This document shows, piece by piece, positions 33,885-41,748 of a DNA stretch of 64,000 bases. A program made the position numbers and the translations under genes. The notes below the pieces were generated by a model. That model saw nothing but the letters and a program-made list of their open reading frames with translations, did no database searches and was not told the DNA's origin. Source of the DNA: Alkalimonas mucilaginosa (GTDB lineage Bacteria > Pseudomonadota > Gammaproteobacteria > Enterobacterales > Alteromonadaceae); contig NZ_JAUGZK010000001.1 of the NCBI RefSeq assembly GCF_036327005.1, forward strand, positions 1 to 64,000. Reading direction: 5' to 3'. The first letter of the stretch is position 1, and each line of letters begins with the position of its first letter.

Positions 33885-33912
33885 TTGCAATCGGGGCAAA
33901 AATCCGTACAAT
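33885..33912 (+). promoter_or_regulatory. Promoter of the rpsP operon
   Basis: TTGCAA (33885-33890), a 16-base spacer and TACAAT (33907-33912) give a good sigma-70 match just after the ffh stop. The predicted start is near 33919. Confidence 0.75.
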
Positions 33913-33916
33913 GCAC

Positions 33917-33952
33917 CAGCCCTCCGAACCGTCGGAGGTGCTGTTATTTTTT
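33917..33952 (+). terminator. Terminator-like hairpin at the 5' end of the rpsP leader
   Basis: CAGC-CCTCCGA/TCGGAGG-T-GCTG (33917-33943, one bulged T) is followed by TTATTTTTT. It lies after the predicted rpsP promoter, so it is either the ffh terminator placed over the new start or an attenuator in the rpsP leader. Confidence 0.75.
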
Positions 33953-33982
33953 AAAACCTGAACGAAAAACTTAGAGGACGGT

Positions 33983-34234
33983 ATGGTAACTATTCGTTTA
34001 CAACGTGGTGGCGCGAAAAAGCGTCCTTTTTACCAAGTTGTGGTTGCGGACAGCCGTTTTTCCCGTGATGGCCGTTTTATTGAGCGTGTTGGTTTCTTTA
34101 ACCCAATCGCCAGCGGCACGGAAGAAAAACTGCGTCTGGACCTGGAGCGCGTGAATCACTGGGTTGCACAAGGTGCATCTTTGAGTGAGCGTGTTGCAAA
34201 CCTGGTAAAAACTGCTAAAAAAGCTGCTGCTTAA
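33983..34234 (+). CDS. rpsP: 30S ribosomal protein S16
   Basis: An 83-residue ribosomal protein, full length for the family. It begins MVTIRLQRGGAKKRPFYQVV and has the SRDGRFIERVGFFNP signature. A strong AGAGGA site precedes the ATG. It is the first gene of rpsP-rimM-trmD-rplS. Confidence 0.99.
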   Translation: MVTIRLQRGGAKKRPFYQVVVADSRFSRDGRFIERVGFFNPIASGTEEKLRLDLERVNHWVAQGASLSERVANLVKTAKKAAA

Positions 34235-34260
34235 TTTAGCCTGATCTGTGGAGTTGTCGC

Positions 34261-34791
34261 TTGAGTTCGAATGATGAACTGATTTTGGTTGGCAAATTTG
34301 GTGCTGTGTACGGCATTAACGGCTGGCTAAAAGTGAACAGCTATACAGATTTCCCGGAAGGGATTTTTGATTATACACCCTGGGTAGTCAGTGTTCAGGG
34401 GCGTCCACAACAAATGCAGGTCACCAGCTGGAAACGCCATAGCAATGGTTTGATTGCCAAGCTGGAAGGAGTTTCGGACCGCGATCAGGCTCAGCGTCTG
34501 GTCAATGCCGATATCGCCGTACCAACCAGTGTATTGCCCGCGCTTGGCGAGGGTGATTACTACTGGAAAGACCTGATGGGTCTGGCGGTGGTGAATGAAG
34601 CCGGCTATCACTTAGGTGAAGTCAGCGACATGATGGAAACCGGTTCCAACGATGTGCTGGTGGTGAAAGCCAACCGCACCGATGCATTTGGCAAGAAAGA
34701 ACGGTTGCTGCCTTTTATCACCAATACGGTAATAAAAGAAGTGAACCTGACTGAGCGACGTATTGTCGTCGACTGGGATCCCGCGTTTTAA
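34261..34791 (+). CDS. rimM: Ribosome maturation factor RimM
   Basis: Helps assemble the 30S head around S19. The 176 residues comprise an N-terminal RimM barrel (VGKFGAVYGINGWLKVNSYTD) and a C-terminal PRC barrel (YYWKDLMGLAVVN, LLPFITNTVIKEV). The start is TTG 34261 with GGAG upstream. The weak start codon is consistent with the much lower RimM than S16 output known for this operon. The stop overlaps the trmD start (TAATG). Confidence 0.97.
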   Translation: MSSNDELILVGKFGAVYGINGWLKVNSYTDFPEGIFDYTPWVVSVQGRPQQMQVTSWKRHSNGLIAKLEGVSDRDQAQRLVNADIAVPTSVLPALGEGDYYWKDLMGLAVVNEAGYHLGEVSDMMETGSNDVLVVKANRTDAFGKKERLLPFITNTVIKEVNLTERRIVVDWDPAF

Positions 34792-35567
34792 TGCAGGAAT
34801 CATGCAAGCTTTGGGTTGGGGTAGTATCCCTGTTCCCGGAGATGTTTCAGGCAATAACGCAGTATGGGGTGACCGGGCGGGCTTTGCGCCAGGGGCTGAT
34901 TGATGTGCAGTGCTGGAATCCGCGGGATTTTACCACGGACAAACACCGCACTGTCGATGACCGTCCTTATGGTGGCGGACCCGGCATGTTGATGATGGTA
35001 CAGCCACTCACCGACGCAATCCGCGCTGCCCAGGCAGCTGCAGGGGGCAAGGTGCACACCATCTACCTTTCGCCGCAAGGCCGGAAGTTAGATCAGCAAG
35101 GGGTGCAGGAGTTGGCGCAACACAGCAAGCTGCTGTTGGTCGCAGGGCGCTACGAAGGCATTGATGAGCGCGTAATAGAAACCGAAATTGACGAAGAATG
35201 GTCAATTGGTGATTACGTGTTAAGCGGGGGCGAGTTACCGGCCATGACATTGATTGATGCAGTGTCGCGATTGGTACCTGGCGTGCTTGGGCATGATTTA
35301 TCGGCAGAGCAGGATTCGTTTGTATCCGGTTTGTTGGATTGTCCACACTATACCCGGCCCGAAGTGTTCGCAAACAAAGAGGTACCACCGGTTTTGCTGA
35401 GTGGTCACCACGACAAAATCAGACGCTGGCGTCTGAAACAGGCCCTTGGCAGGACCTGGTTACGACGGCCAGATATGTTAAATTCCCTGGCTCTGACTGA
35501 GGAGCAGCGACAGTTACTGGCTGAGTTCCAACAGGAACACCAGGCGCTGCAGCAGAAAGACAGTTAA
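34791..35567 (+). CDS. trmD: tRNA (guanine37-N1)-methyltransferase
   Basis: Methylates G37 next to the anticodon to prevent frameshifts, using S-adenosylmethionine. The 258 residues have the SPOUT trefoil-knot fold, with GVVSLFPEMF, DDRPYGGGPGM, GRYEGIDERVIE and SIGDYVLSGGELPA. The first ATG overlaps the rimM stop by one base; a second in-frame ATG is not seen nearby. Confidence 0.98.
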   Translation: MQESCKLWVGVVSLFPEMFQAITQYGVTGRALRQGLIDVQCWNPRDFTTDKHRTVDDRPYGGGPGMLMMVQPLTDAIRAAQAAAGGKVHTIYLSPQGRKLDQQGVQELAQHSKLLLVAGRYEGIDERVIETEIDEEWSIGDYVLSGGELPAMTLIDAVSRLVPGVLGHDLSAEQDSFVSGLLDCPHYTRPEVFANKEVPPVLLSGHHDKIRRWRLKQALGRTWLRRPDMLNSLALTEEQRQLLAEFQQEHQALQQKDS

Positions 35568-35589
35568 TTCCAGGTAACGAGAGATTGTT

Positions 35590-35949
35590 ATGAGCAAAGT
35601 AAGCCAAAACATCATCAAGCAGCTTGAAGATGAGCAACTGAAGCAAGACGTGCCTGCGTTTGCCCCGGGTGATACCGTGGTGGTTCAGGTACGTGTGAAA
35701 GAAGGCGAGAAAACCCGTCTTCAGGCCTACGAAGGTGTAGTGATTGCCAAGCGCAACCGCGGCCTGCACTCTTCTTTCACTGTTCGTAAAGTATCGAACG
35801 GCGAAGGGGTAGAGCGTGTGTTCCAGACACACAGCCCATTGGTTGAGAGCATCACTGTTAAGCGTCGCGGTGCGGTACGTCGTGCCAAACTGTACTACTT
35901 ACGCGATCGTTCAGGTAAATCAGCGCGTATCCGCGAAAAGCTTAACTAA
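35590..35949 (+). CDS. rplS: 50S ribosomal protein L19
   Basis: A 119-residue L19 with the family stretches VPAFAPGDTVVVQVRVKEG, RLQAYEGVVIAKRNRG and RRGAVRRAKLYYLRDRSGKSARI. It is the last gene of the operon, 22 bases after trmD and just before a strong terminator. Confidence 0.99.
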   Translation: MSKVSQNIIKQLEDEQLKQDVPAFAPGDTVVVQVRVKEGEKTRLQAYEGVVIAKRNRGLHSSFTVRKVSNGEGVERVFQTHSPLVESITVKRRGAVRRAKLYYLRDRSGKSARIREKLN

Positions 35950-35971
35950 GCACTTTTTGCTGCATCAAAGA

Positions 35972-36002
35972 AAGGCTGGCCCTGCAAGGGCTGGCCTTTT
36001 TT
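35972..36002 (+). terminator. Terminator of the rpsP-rplS operon
   Basis: An 11-bp stem (35972-35982 with 35988-35998, two G-T wobbles) with loop TGCAA is followed by a T run. Confidence 0.9.
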
Positions 36003-36049
36003 GTTTATCAGACTTGCACAGGCAGCAGGGCTCTGGCACTGTACGTACT

Positions 36050-36646
36050 ATGCAAGCACCACTTCCTACCCCACAGTTACAGTTACTGCAAGGACAACTG
36101 GAAACCATTCTGTTGCAAAGCAGTGGCATGGTGACTGAACAGCAGTTGTTGCAGCGCCTGGGTCTGCAGCTGACCAATGCACCTTCGGATCCGCAGTATG
36201 CACTGTTTCAGCGCCATTTCGTGCTGCAGCACCTGTTGTATTGCATTCAGCAGCAATGGCTGGCCGAAGAGGTAGCCTGGCTGGATATTGGTCTGGCCAA
36301 AGCTGAACTTTTACCCTATCAGGGCCAGCAGCTATCGGCCCAGGATCAAGGCCGTGCACAGTATTATCTGGATTGGCAAAACTTTTACCGGATGGATGCG
36401 GTCACTCTGGCGCAGCAACTGGATGATTTCTGGCAACAGTTTGCCAGTAGGACGGTAGTTACACCGCAGTTAAGTCATCAGCAGGCCTGCGAGCTACTGC
36501 AGCTTAGCTGGCCCTGCCAGTTAGCAGTGTTAAAACGGCAATATCGTATTTTGGCATTAAAGCATCATCCGGATCGCGGTGGTGATGCTGAGCACTTTGT
36601 GCAGATCCGTTTGGCCTATCAGCAACTTAGCGCGGAATTGCGCTAA
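36050..36646 (+). CDS. DnaJ-related protein with C-terminal J domain
   Basis: A 198-residue protein with an N-terminal DNAJ-related region (about 1-135, Gln/Leu-rich, with the NFYRMDAVTLAQQLDDFW stretch). A C-terminal J domain of about 55 residues carries the HPD motif in LALKHHPDRGGDAEHF. J domains stimulate DnaK ATPase, so this is a predicted co-chaperone; its client is unknown. The start at 36050 is inferred from the family; a longer in-frame stretch begins inside rplS and crosses the terminator, so it is rejected. Confidence 0.8.
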   Translation: MQAPLPTPQLQLLQGQLETILLQSSGMVTEQQLLQRLGLQLTNAPSDPQYALFQRHFVLQHLLYCIQQQWLAEEVAWLDIGLAKAELLPYQGQQLSAQDQGRAQYYLDWQNFYRMDAVTLAQQLDDFWQQFASRTVVTPQLSHQQACELLQLSWPCQLAVLKRQYRILALKHHPDRGGDAEHFVQIRLAYQQLSAELR

Positions 36647-36744
36647 TAGCCACTTTCCCTCCCTCCTCTGCTGTACATAAAAGAATACAATATTCATGAT
36701 GCGCTCATTCTGCTTGTGCCTTGCAAATAATGGCTTTGCAGGGG

Positions 36745-36773
36745 TTGAAAGTGCCTTTCCATCTGGTTACACT
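36745..36773 (+). promoter_or_regulatory. Possible aroF promoter
   Basis: TTGAAA (36745-36750), a 17-base spacer and TACACT (36768-36773). A second candidate uses CATAAT (36796-36801) as -10 and would be covered by the TyrR-like boxes. The sequence does not decide between them. Confidence 0.5.
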
Positions 36774-36780
36774 GACTTTC

Positions 36781-36819
36781 TGTAATTAATTAAGTACATA
36801 ATGTATCTTTAAGTTTACG
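36781..36819 (+). promoter_or_regulatory. Two TyrR-like boxes upstream of aroF-tyrA
   Basis: TGTAATTAATTAAGTACA (36781-36798) and TGTATCTTTAAGTTTACG (36802-36819) each fit the TyrR pattern TGTAAA-N6-TTTACA, with the key G and C 14 bases apart. Their centres are 21 bp apart, two helical turns. They lie 83 bases before the aroF ATG. Confidence 0.7.
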
Positions 36820-36901
36820 GCTGGCGTCGCCTGCTCCGATCAGACGGCAACATGGTCGAGTCTGCCATACACTTAAGGGTGCTTTCCCAGGAGCTACTGA
36901 G

Positions 36902-37960
36902 ATGACAACCCGAGTTGACGATCTGCGCATTACCGCAGAAAAACCTTTAAGTCCCCCCAATGTCTTGAAACAGGCTTTACCGCTATCCGAGCAAGGGGCT
37001 TTGTTTGTACAGCAATCGCGGCAGACCATTGCCGATATTATTCATGGCCGGGATCCCCGCTTGCTGGTGGTGACGGGGCCTTGCTCGATTCATGATCCGG
37101 TGTCTGCACTGGAGTACGCTGAGCGTTTAAAAGAGCTGCAACTGCGTTACAGCGATAGCCTCTACATTGTGATGCGGGTGTACTTTGAAAAGCCGCGTAC
37201 TACGGTAGGTTGGAAAGGTTTTATCAATGATCCCCATTTGAATGATTCGTTTGATCTGGAAACCGGCCTGACCTGGGGACGTGATTTGTTGCTCAAACTG
37301 GTGGATATGGAGCTGCCAACGGCAACTGAAGCACTGGATCCTATCAGCCCGCAGTACATGTCGGATCTGATTTGCTGGGCCGCCATTGGTGCCCGCACAG
37401 TAGAGTCCCAGACGCACCGCGAAATGGCCAGTGGTTTGTCGATGCCGGTTGGCTTTAAAAATGGCACCGATGGCAACCTGAGCATTGCATTAAATGCCTT
37501 GCAATCGGCAGCCAGCCCACATCGCTTTATTGGTATGAACCAAAATGGAGAAGTAGCACTGGTAGAAACTCAGGGTAACCCGGATGGCCATATTATTCTG
37601 CGCGGCGGTAAGAAGCCCAATTACGATGCAGCCAGCATGGCTGAGGCAGTGGCGGCGTTGAATAAACTGGATTTGGCCACTGCCATTGTGGTGGATTGCA
37701 GCCATGGCAACTCCAATAAAGACCATAATCGGCAGGGCCTGATTGCCAAAGATGTGATTGCCCAGCGACAGGCTGGCAATGCGGCCATTATTGGCATTAT
37801 GCTGGAAAGTCATCTGCATGCCGGTCGTCAGGATATTGTGGATGGTAAAGCGCCTTTGTATGGGGTTTCCGTAACAGACGCCTGCATTGACTGGCAGACC
37901 ACGGCCGAGCTTCTGGCAGACTGTCATCTGCGCATGCAAACTCAGGTGGCAGCTGCATGA
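36902..37960 (+). CDS. aroF: 3-deoxy-7-phosphoheptulonate synthase, tyrosine-sensitive type
   Basis: Joins phosphoenolpyruvate and erythrose 4-phosphate in the first step of the shikimate pathway. The 352 residues follow E. coli AroF closely: GRDPRLLVVTGPCSIHDP, VMRVYFEKPRTTVGWKG, THREMASGLSMPVGFKNGTD and DCSHGNSNKD. Pairing with tyrA and the TyrR-like boxes upstream support the tyrosine-regulated isoenzyme. The stop overlaps the tyrA start (ATGA). Confidence 0.95.
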   Translation: MTTRVDDLRITAEKPLSPPNVLKQALPLSEQGALFVQQSRQTIADIIHGRDPRLLVVTGPCSIHDPVSALEYAERLKELQLRYSDSLYIVMRVYFEKPRTTVGWKGFINDPHLNDSFDLETGLTWGRDLLLKLVDMELPTATEALDPISPQYMSDLICWAAIGARTVESQTHREMASGLSMPVGFKNGTDGNLSIALNALQSAASPHRFIGMNQNGEVALVETQGNPDGHIILRGGKKPNYDAASMAEAVAALNKLDLATAIVVDCSHGNSNKDHNRQGLIAKDVIAQRQAGNAAIIGIMLESHLHAGRQDIVDGKAPLYGVSVTDACIDWQTTAELLADCHLRMQTQVAAA

Positions 37961-39090
37961 GTCAAACACCGGAGCAACAGGCACTAACGCCTTTGCGCCA
38001 GCAGATTGATGCCATAGATACTGAGTTGGTACAACTGCTGGCTCGGCGTGCCAAGGTTACTGCCGAGGTCGGACGGGTGAAACAGCAGTTTGGCTTACCC
38101 GTTTATATGCCCGCGCGTGAGCAGGCTTTATTGCAAGCCCGGCGGGCGCAAGCAGAGCAGCATGCTTTATCGCCAGAGTTGATCGAGGATGTACTGCGCC
38201 GGGTGATGCGCGAGTCTTACCAAACACAGGAACACAGCTTTGTCTGTTGCCGGCCAGGCGGTGGTAAAGTGGTGGTGGTCGGTGGTGCCGGAGCCCTTGG
38301 CAGCCGCTTTGTCAGTTTGTTTCAGCGTTCTGGCTATCAGGTCGAGGTGCTGGAAGCCAATGACTGGCCCAAAGCGTCACAGTTGTGCCTGGATGCTGCG
38401 ATGGTGCTAATGGCAACCCCCATTACGCTGACGTGCCAGTTGATTGCACAACTGCCTGAATTGCCGGATGATTGTGTGTTGGCGGATCTTACCAGTATTA
38501 AACAGCAACCTTTGGCGTGCATGCTGGCAAAGCATGCTGGCCCGGTACTTGGGCTGCACCCGATGTTTGGTCCTGATGTCAGCAATCTGGTAAAGCAGGT
38601 GATCGTGGTGTGTGATGGCCGTTTTGCCGGGCAAAGCGACTGGTTGCGGCAGCAACTGGTGGTGTGGGGGGCGGAACTGGTCGAACAAAGTGCCGCCGTG
38701 CACGATGAGCGGATGCAGTTGATCCAGGGCATGCGCCATTTTACCTCTTTGGTGTATGGTGTTCATCTGGCGGAAGAGCAGGCAGAGCTCAGTGAGTTAC
38801 TGGCTCTTAGCTCGCCAATTTACCGGTTGGAGCTGGCCATGATCGGCCGTTTGTTTGCACAAAATGCCGAGCTATATGCTGATATTATGCTGTCGTCAGC
38901 CCAAACATCAGAATTGCTTGAGCGTTATCTGCAGCGCTTTTCGCAGGTACTTGGCCTGGTGCAAAGCGCCGATAAAGCGGCGCTGATGGCGGAGTTCACA
39001 AAAGGCAAAGCCTTCTTTGGTGAACTGGCTGGTCAGTTTCTGGATGAAAGCCGGCAATTGCTGCAAAAGGCAACCGATGGCAGAAGTTAG
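37957..39090 (+). CDS. tyrA: Bifunctional chorismate mutase/prephenate dehydrogenase
   Basis: The T-protein: chorismate to prephenate, then to 4-hydroxyphenylpyruvate for tyrosine. It is 377 residues long with an N-terminal AroQ chorismate mutase (about 1-90: LRQQIDAIDTELVQLLARRAKVTAEV). The NAD-binding dehydrogenase domain starts with VVVVGGAGALGSRFVSLF and includes LGLHPMFGPD and QGMRHF. It overlaps aroF by four bases. No separate terminator is seen before the convergent LOG gene. Confidence 0.97.
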   Translation: MSQTPEQQALTPLRQQIDAIDTELVQLLARRAKVTAEVGRVKQQFGLPVYMPAREQALLQARRAQAEQHALSPELIEDVLRRVMRESYQTQEHSFVCCRPGGGKVVVVGGAGALGSRFVSLFQRSGYQVEVLEANDWPKASQLCLDAAMVLMATPITLTCQLIAQLPELPDDCVLADLTSIKQQPLACMLAKHAGPVLGLHPMFGPDVSNLVKQVIVVCDGRFAGQSDWLRQQLVVWGAELVEQSAAVHDERMQLIQGMRHFTSLVYGVHLAEEQAELSELLALSSPIYRLELAMIGRLFAQNAELYADIMLSSAQTSELLERYLQRFSQVLGLVQSADKAALMAEFTKGKAFFGELAGQFLDESRQLLQKATDGRS

Positions 39091-39101
39091 CTGCACAAAG
39101 C

Positions 39102-39992
39102 TTAGATGTTTGCCAACTGATAAAAATCACGGATCACTTGCCAGGCTTGTTGCGGTGTATCGACAAAGCTGATTAGTGCCAGATCACTGGCACTGATCAC
39201 CCCGGTCTCTACCAGCAGATCAAAATTGATCAGTTGTCGCCAAAAAGTTTCATCGTACAACACCACTGGCACTGCTTCGGCTTTTTTGGTTTGTAGCAGG
39301 GTCAGGGTTTCAAACAATTCATCCAGGGTGCCAAAGCCGCCCGGAAAAGCCACCAGAGCGCGGGCACGCTGTAAAAAGTGCATTTTACGAATAGCAAAGT
39401 AGTGAAACTGAAAGCAAAACTCTGGTGTAATGTAAGGGTTGGGGTGTTGCTCTTTCGGTAGCACAATGTTCAGACCAATGCTGGCACTGCCTGCTTCCAT
39501 TGCGCCTCGGTTAGCAGCCTCCATAATACCAGGGCCACCACCACTGATAATGGTTAACTTTTCTTCTGGCTTACGCTGACTGTGCTCTGCCACCAGGTAA
39601 GCAAAATCACGCGATGCCTGATAATAGCGGCTATTTACCAGATGTCGTTTAGCTTGTTGAACTTTCTGCTGAAGATGGTGATCTTCCGGCATTTTCTCCA
39701 GCGCGATTTCTGCCTGCTCCAATGCTGCTTTGGCTGCTTCCGGAGCCAGGAAGCGGGCACTACCGAATACAACCAAGGTGGCATCAATGCCGTGTTGCTC
39801 CAGCACCAACTGTGGTTTTAAATACTCCAATTGCAATCGGACATGGCGTAGCTCATCCTGCAGTAAAAAGCTATGATCCGCAAAAGCCAGTCGATAGGAT
39901 GCATGATCCTGCAATTGGTTAATCGCATCCACCGAGTCTTGTGCACTGTTGAAATGGCGCCGGTGCAATGCATTGTGGTGGTTGTTGGACAT
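39102..39992 (-). CDS. LOG-family protein (TIGR00730-type)
   Basis: A 296-residue Rossmann-fold protein of the LOG/'lysine decarboxylase-like' family. Members hydrolyse nucleoside monophosphates or act in cytokinin-type reactions. The two signature motifs are SGGGPGIMEAANRGA and PGGFGTLDELFE, with RKMHFLQRA between them. It has about 75 extra residues before the core compared with short LOG proteins. A strong GGAGGAAT site precedes the ATG at 39992. The substrate cannot be told from sequence. Confidence 0.85.
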   Translation of the reverse strand: MSNNHHNALHRRHFNSAQDSVDAINQLQDHASYRLAFADHSFLLQDELRHVRLQLEYLKPQLVLEQHGIDATLVVFGSARFLAPEAAKAALEQAEIALEKMPEDHHLQQKVQQAKRHLVNSRYYQASRDFAYLVAEHSQRKPEEKLTIISGGGPGIMEAANRGAMEAGSASIGLNIVLPKEQHPNPYITPEFCFQFHYFAIRKMHFLQRARALVAFPGGFGTLDELFETLTLLQTKKAEAVPVVLYDETFWRQLINFDLLVETGVISASDLALISFVDTPQQAWQVIRDFYQLANI

Positions 39993-40134
39993 AATTCCTC
40001 CGGAATAAGTGGTTGTTTTTTAAGCGGTCCGGTGCAGTAAAAAGTGCGACCTGCTTTGATTTAAACTAAGATTAACTGGCATTGAACTATGTCACAATGA
40101 CGCAGTGTTACCGTAGAGGAATTTTAGCAGCCAG

Positions 40135-41748
40135 ATGATGACCGATGGATTAATGGCGCTCGGCGCCCTGGGCCTTATTTTGCTTGGCATGGAGTGGATG
40201 ACACTCGGCCTGAAAAAAGCTGCTGGCAATAATCTGGTGACGGGCTTACAACGCTGGACCGGCAAGCCGTTGCATGGCTTGCTGATAGGTACGGGGGCCA
40301 CAGTTGCGGTGCAATCATCTACTGCGGTGACTGTCACCACCATTGGTTTTGTTAACGCCAACCTGCTATCACTGCGCAATGCTGCTTATGTGATTTATGG
40401 CAGCAATGTGGGCACTTCCTTTACCGGTTGGTTCGTTGCTTTGGTTGGCCTGCAATTTAAAATAGAAGCGCTGGCCCTGCCGCTGATTGGCATTGGTATT
40501 TTGCTGAAATCTTTTGTTAAGCAGCGAAGCTGGCAAGGCAGTGGCCAGGGCTTGGCCGGCTTTGGTTTGATGTTTTTGGGCATCGGCCTGTTGAAAGACA
40601 GTTTTGATGCAGCTTTTGTCAATATCGAATTTGGCTGGTTGGTAGATATTGGTTGGCTTGGGCTCTTGTTGGCTGTGGTGATTGGCGCTTTGCTAACCAC
40701 TGTGATGCAAGCTTCGGCGGCGGTGATTGCTTTGGTGATCACCGCCGTTGCCAGTGGGGTGGTACCCCTTAGTCTGGGGGCTGCTTTTGTCATTGGCTCT
40801 AACCTGGGCACTACCTCGACCGCTATTCTTTCTGCTCTGGCGGCAACAGCCAAGGCCAAACGGCTGGCGATGTTGCATGTGATTTTTAATGTAATAACTG
40901 CCGTGGTTGCGCTGATGTTACTGCAGCCTTTGCTGTGGTTGTTATTGTGGTTGCAGCAGTTGCTATTTGATGTGCACCATGCGGCTTTTAGTCTGGCCTT
41001 GTTTCACACCTTATTCAACGTGCTTGGGGTACTGCTGATGTGGCCGATCAGTGACCGGCTGGTGTTGTGGTTAAATGGGCGTTTTCGTCGAGAGCCGAGC
41101 AATCGGTTGCGGATGTTGGATCAGTCCAGTCTGGCGATCCCGGCACTGGCGCTTAAAACATTGACCATGGAGCAGCAGCATGTGTTGCAGCAGTTTTGTC
41201 GCTTGGCTGGCAGTATGGATCATAAACCGATGGAGCAGTCGGTATTGGATGAGTTGCGTCAGTCGCAGCGCACCATTGCCCGATTCAGTAGCCAGTTAGG
41301 TCAACAACCGCTGCAATCTGCTGAGTCCGATTTGTTGAATGCTTTAGCGAAAAGCCAGCTGAGGGTAGAGCTTTTGCTGCAAATGCTGCCGCAACTGGAG
41401 CATCGCTTTGAACATGATCGCGCCGGGATCCGGCTGGAAGCCGAATTCTGGCGTCAGTTAGCTGCGCTGGATTTACCGGCCGGAACAGGCCAGATTTCAG
41501 CCTTGTATCGCGAGATTAGCCGTTGGCGTACTGCGGAGAAACAGCAACTGGTGGCCCCTGCGCAATTAAGTGCAGCCTTGCACAGTGGTCATGGGGGGGA
41601 GTGGTTGTTACGATTGGCTGAGCTGCGTCGTTTTGATCATCACCTGACCAAGGCCATGCTGGGGGTTGCCCAGATCCAGCAATACTATGAGCGGCAGCAA
41701 GAGGCCGTGAGCACAGCGACAGAAATAGGAGAGCTCGATGCCAGTTAA
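40135..41748 (+). CDS. Na+/phosphate cotransporter family protein (YjbB/NptA-like)
   Basis: A 537-residue membrane protein with two inverted Na_Pi_cotrans repeats. The first contains TGATVAVQSSTAVTVTTIGFVNA and GSNVGTS, the second MQASAAVIALVITAVASG and GSNLGTTSTA. A soluble C-terminal PhoU-like helical domain (about residues 340-537) follows. It moves phosphate across the inner membrane with sodium, and relatives also act as exporters. Two adjacent ATGs (40135, 40138) are both usable, with AGAGGAA upstream. The 3' end overlaps the beta-CASP nuclease gene by 11 bases. Confidence 0.87.
   Translation: MMTDGLMALGALGLILLGMEWMTLGLKKAAGNNLVTGLQRWTGKPLHGLLIGTGATVAVQSSTAVTVTTIGFVNANLLSLRNAAYVIYGSNVGTSFTGWFVALVGLQFKIEALALPLIGIGILLKSFVKQRSWQGSGQGLAGFGLMFLGIGLLKDSFDAAFVNIEFGWLVDIGWLGLLLAVVIGALLTTVMQASAAVIALVITAVASGVVPLSLGAAFVIGSNLGTTSTAILSALAATAKAKRLAMLHVIFNVITAVVALMLLQPLLWLLLWLQQLLFDVHHAAFSLALFHTLFNVLGVLLMWPISDRLVLWLNGRFRREPSNRLRMLDQSSLAIPALALKTLTMEQQHVLQQFCRLAGSMDHKPMEQSVLDELRQSQRTIARFSSQLGQQPLQSAESDLLNALAKSQLRVELLLQMLPQLEHRFEHDRAGIRLEAEFWRQLAALDLPAGTGQISALYREISRWRTAEKQQLVAPAQLSAALHSGHGGEWLLRLAELRRFDHHLTKAMLGVAQIQQYYERQQEAVSTATEIGELDAS

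Noticed and set aside
35816..36049. Longer DnaJ-related protein starting inside rplS
   Set aside because: The extension runs out of frame through rplS and across its terminator. The family-like sequence begins at 36050.
36696..36785. 29-codon ORF upstream of aroF, possibly a leader peptide
   Set aside because: It has only four Phe and one Tyr spread out, no run of control codons and no terminator/antiterminator pair after it. The TyrR-like boxes explain control better.
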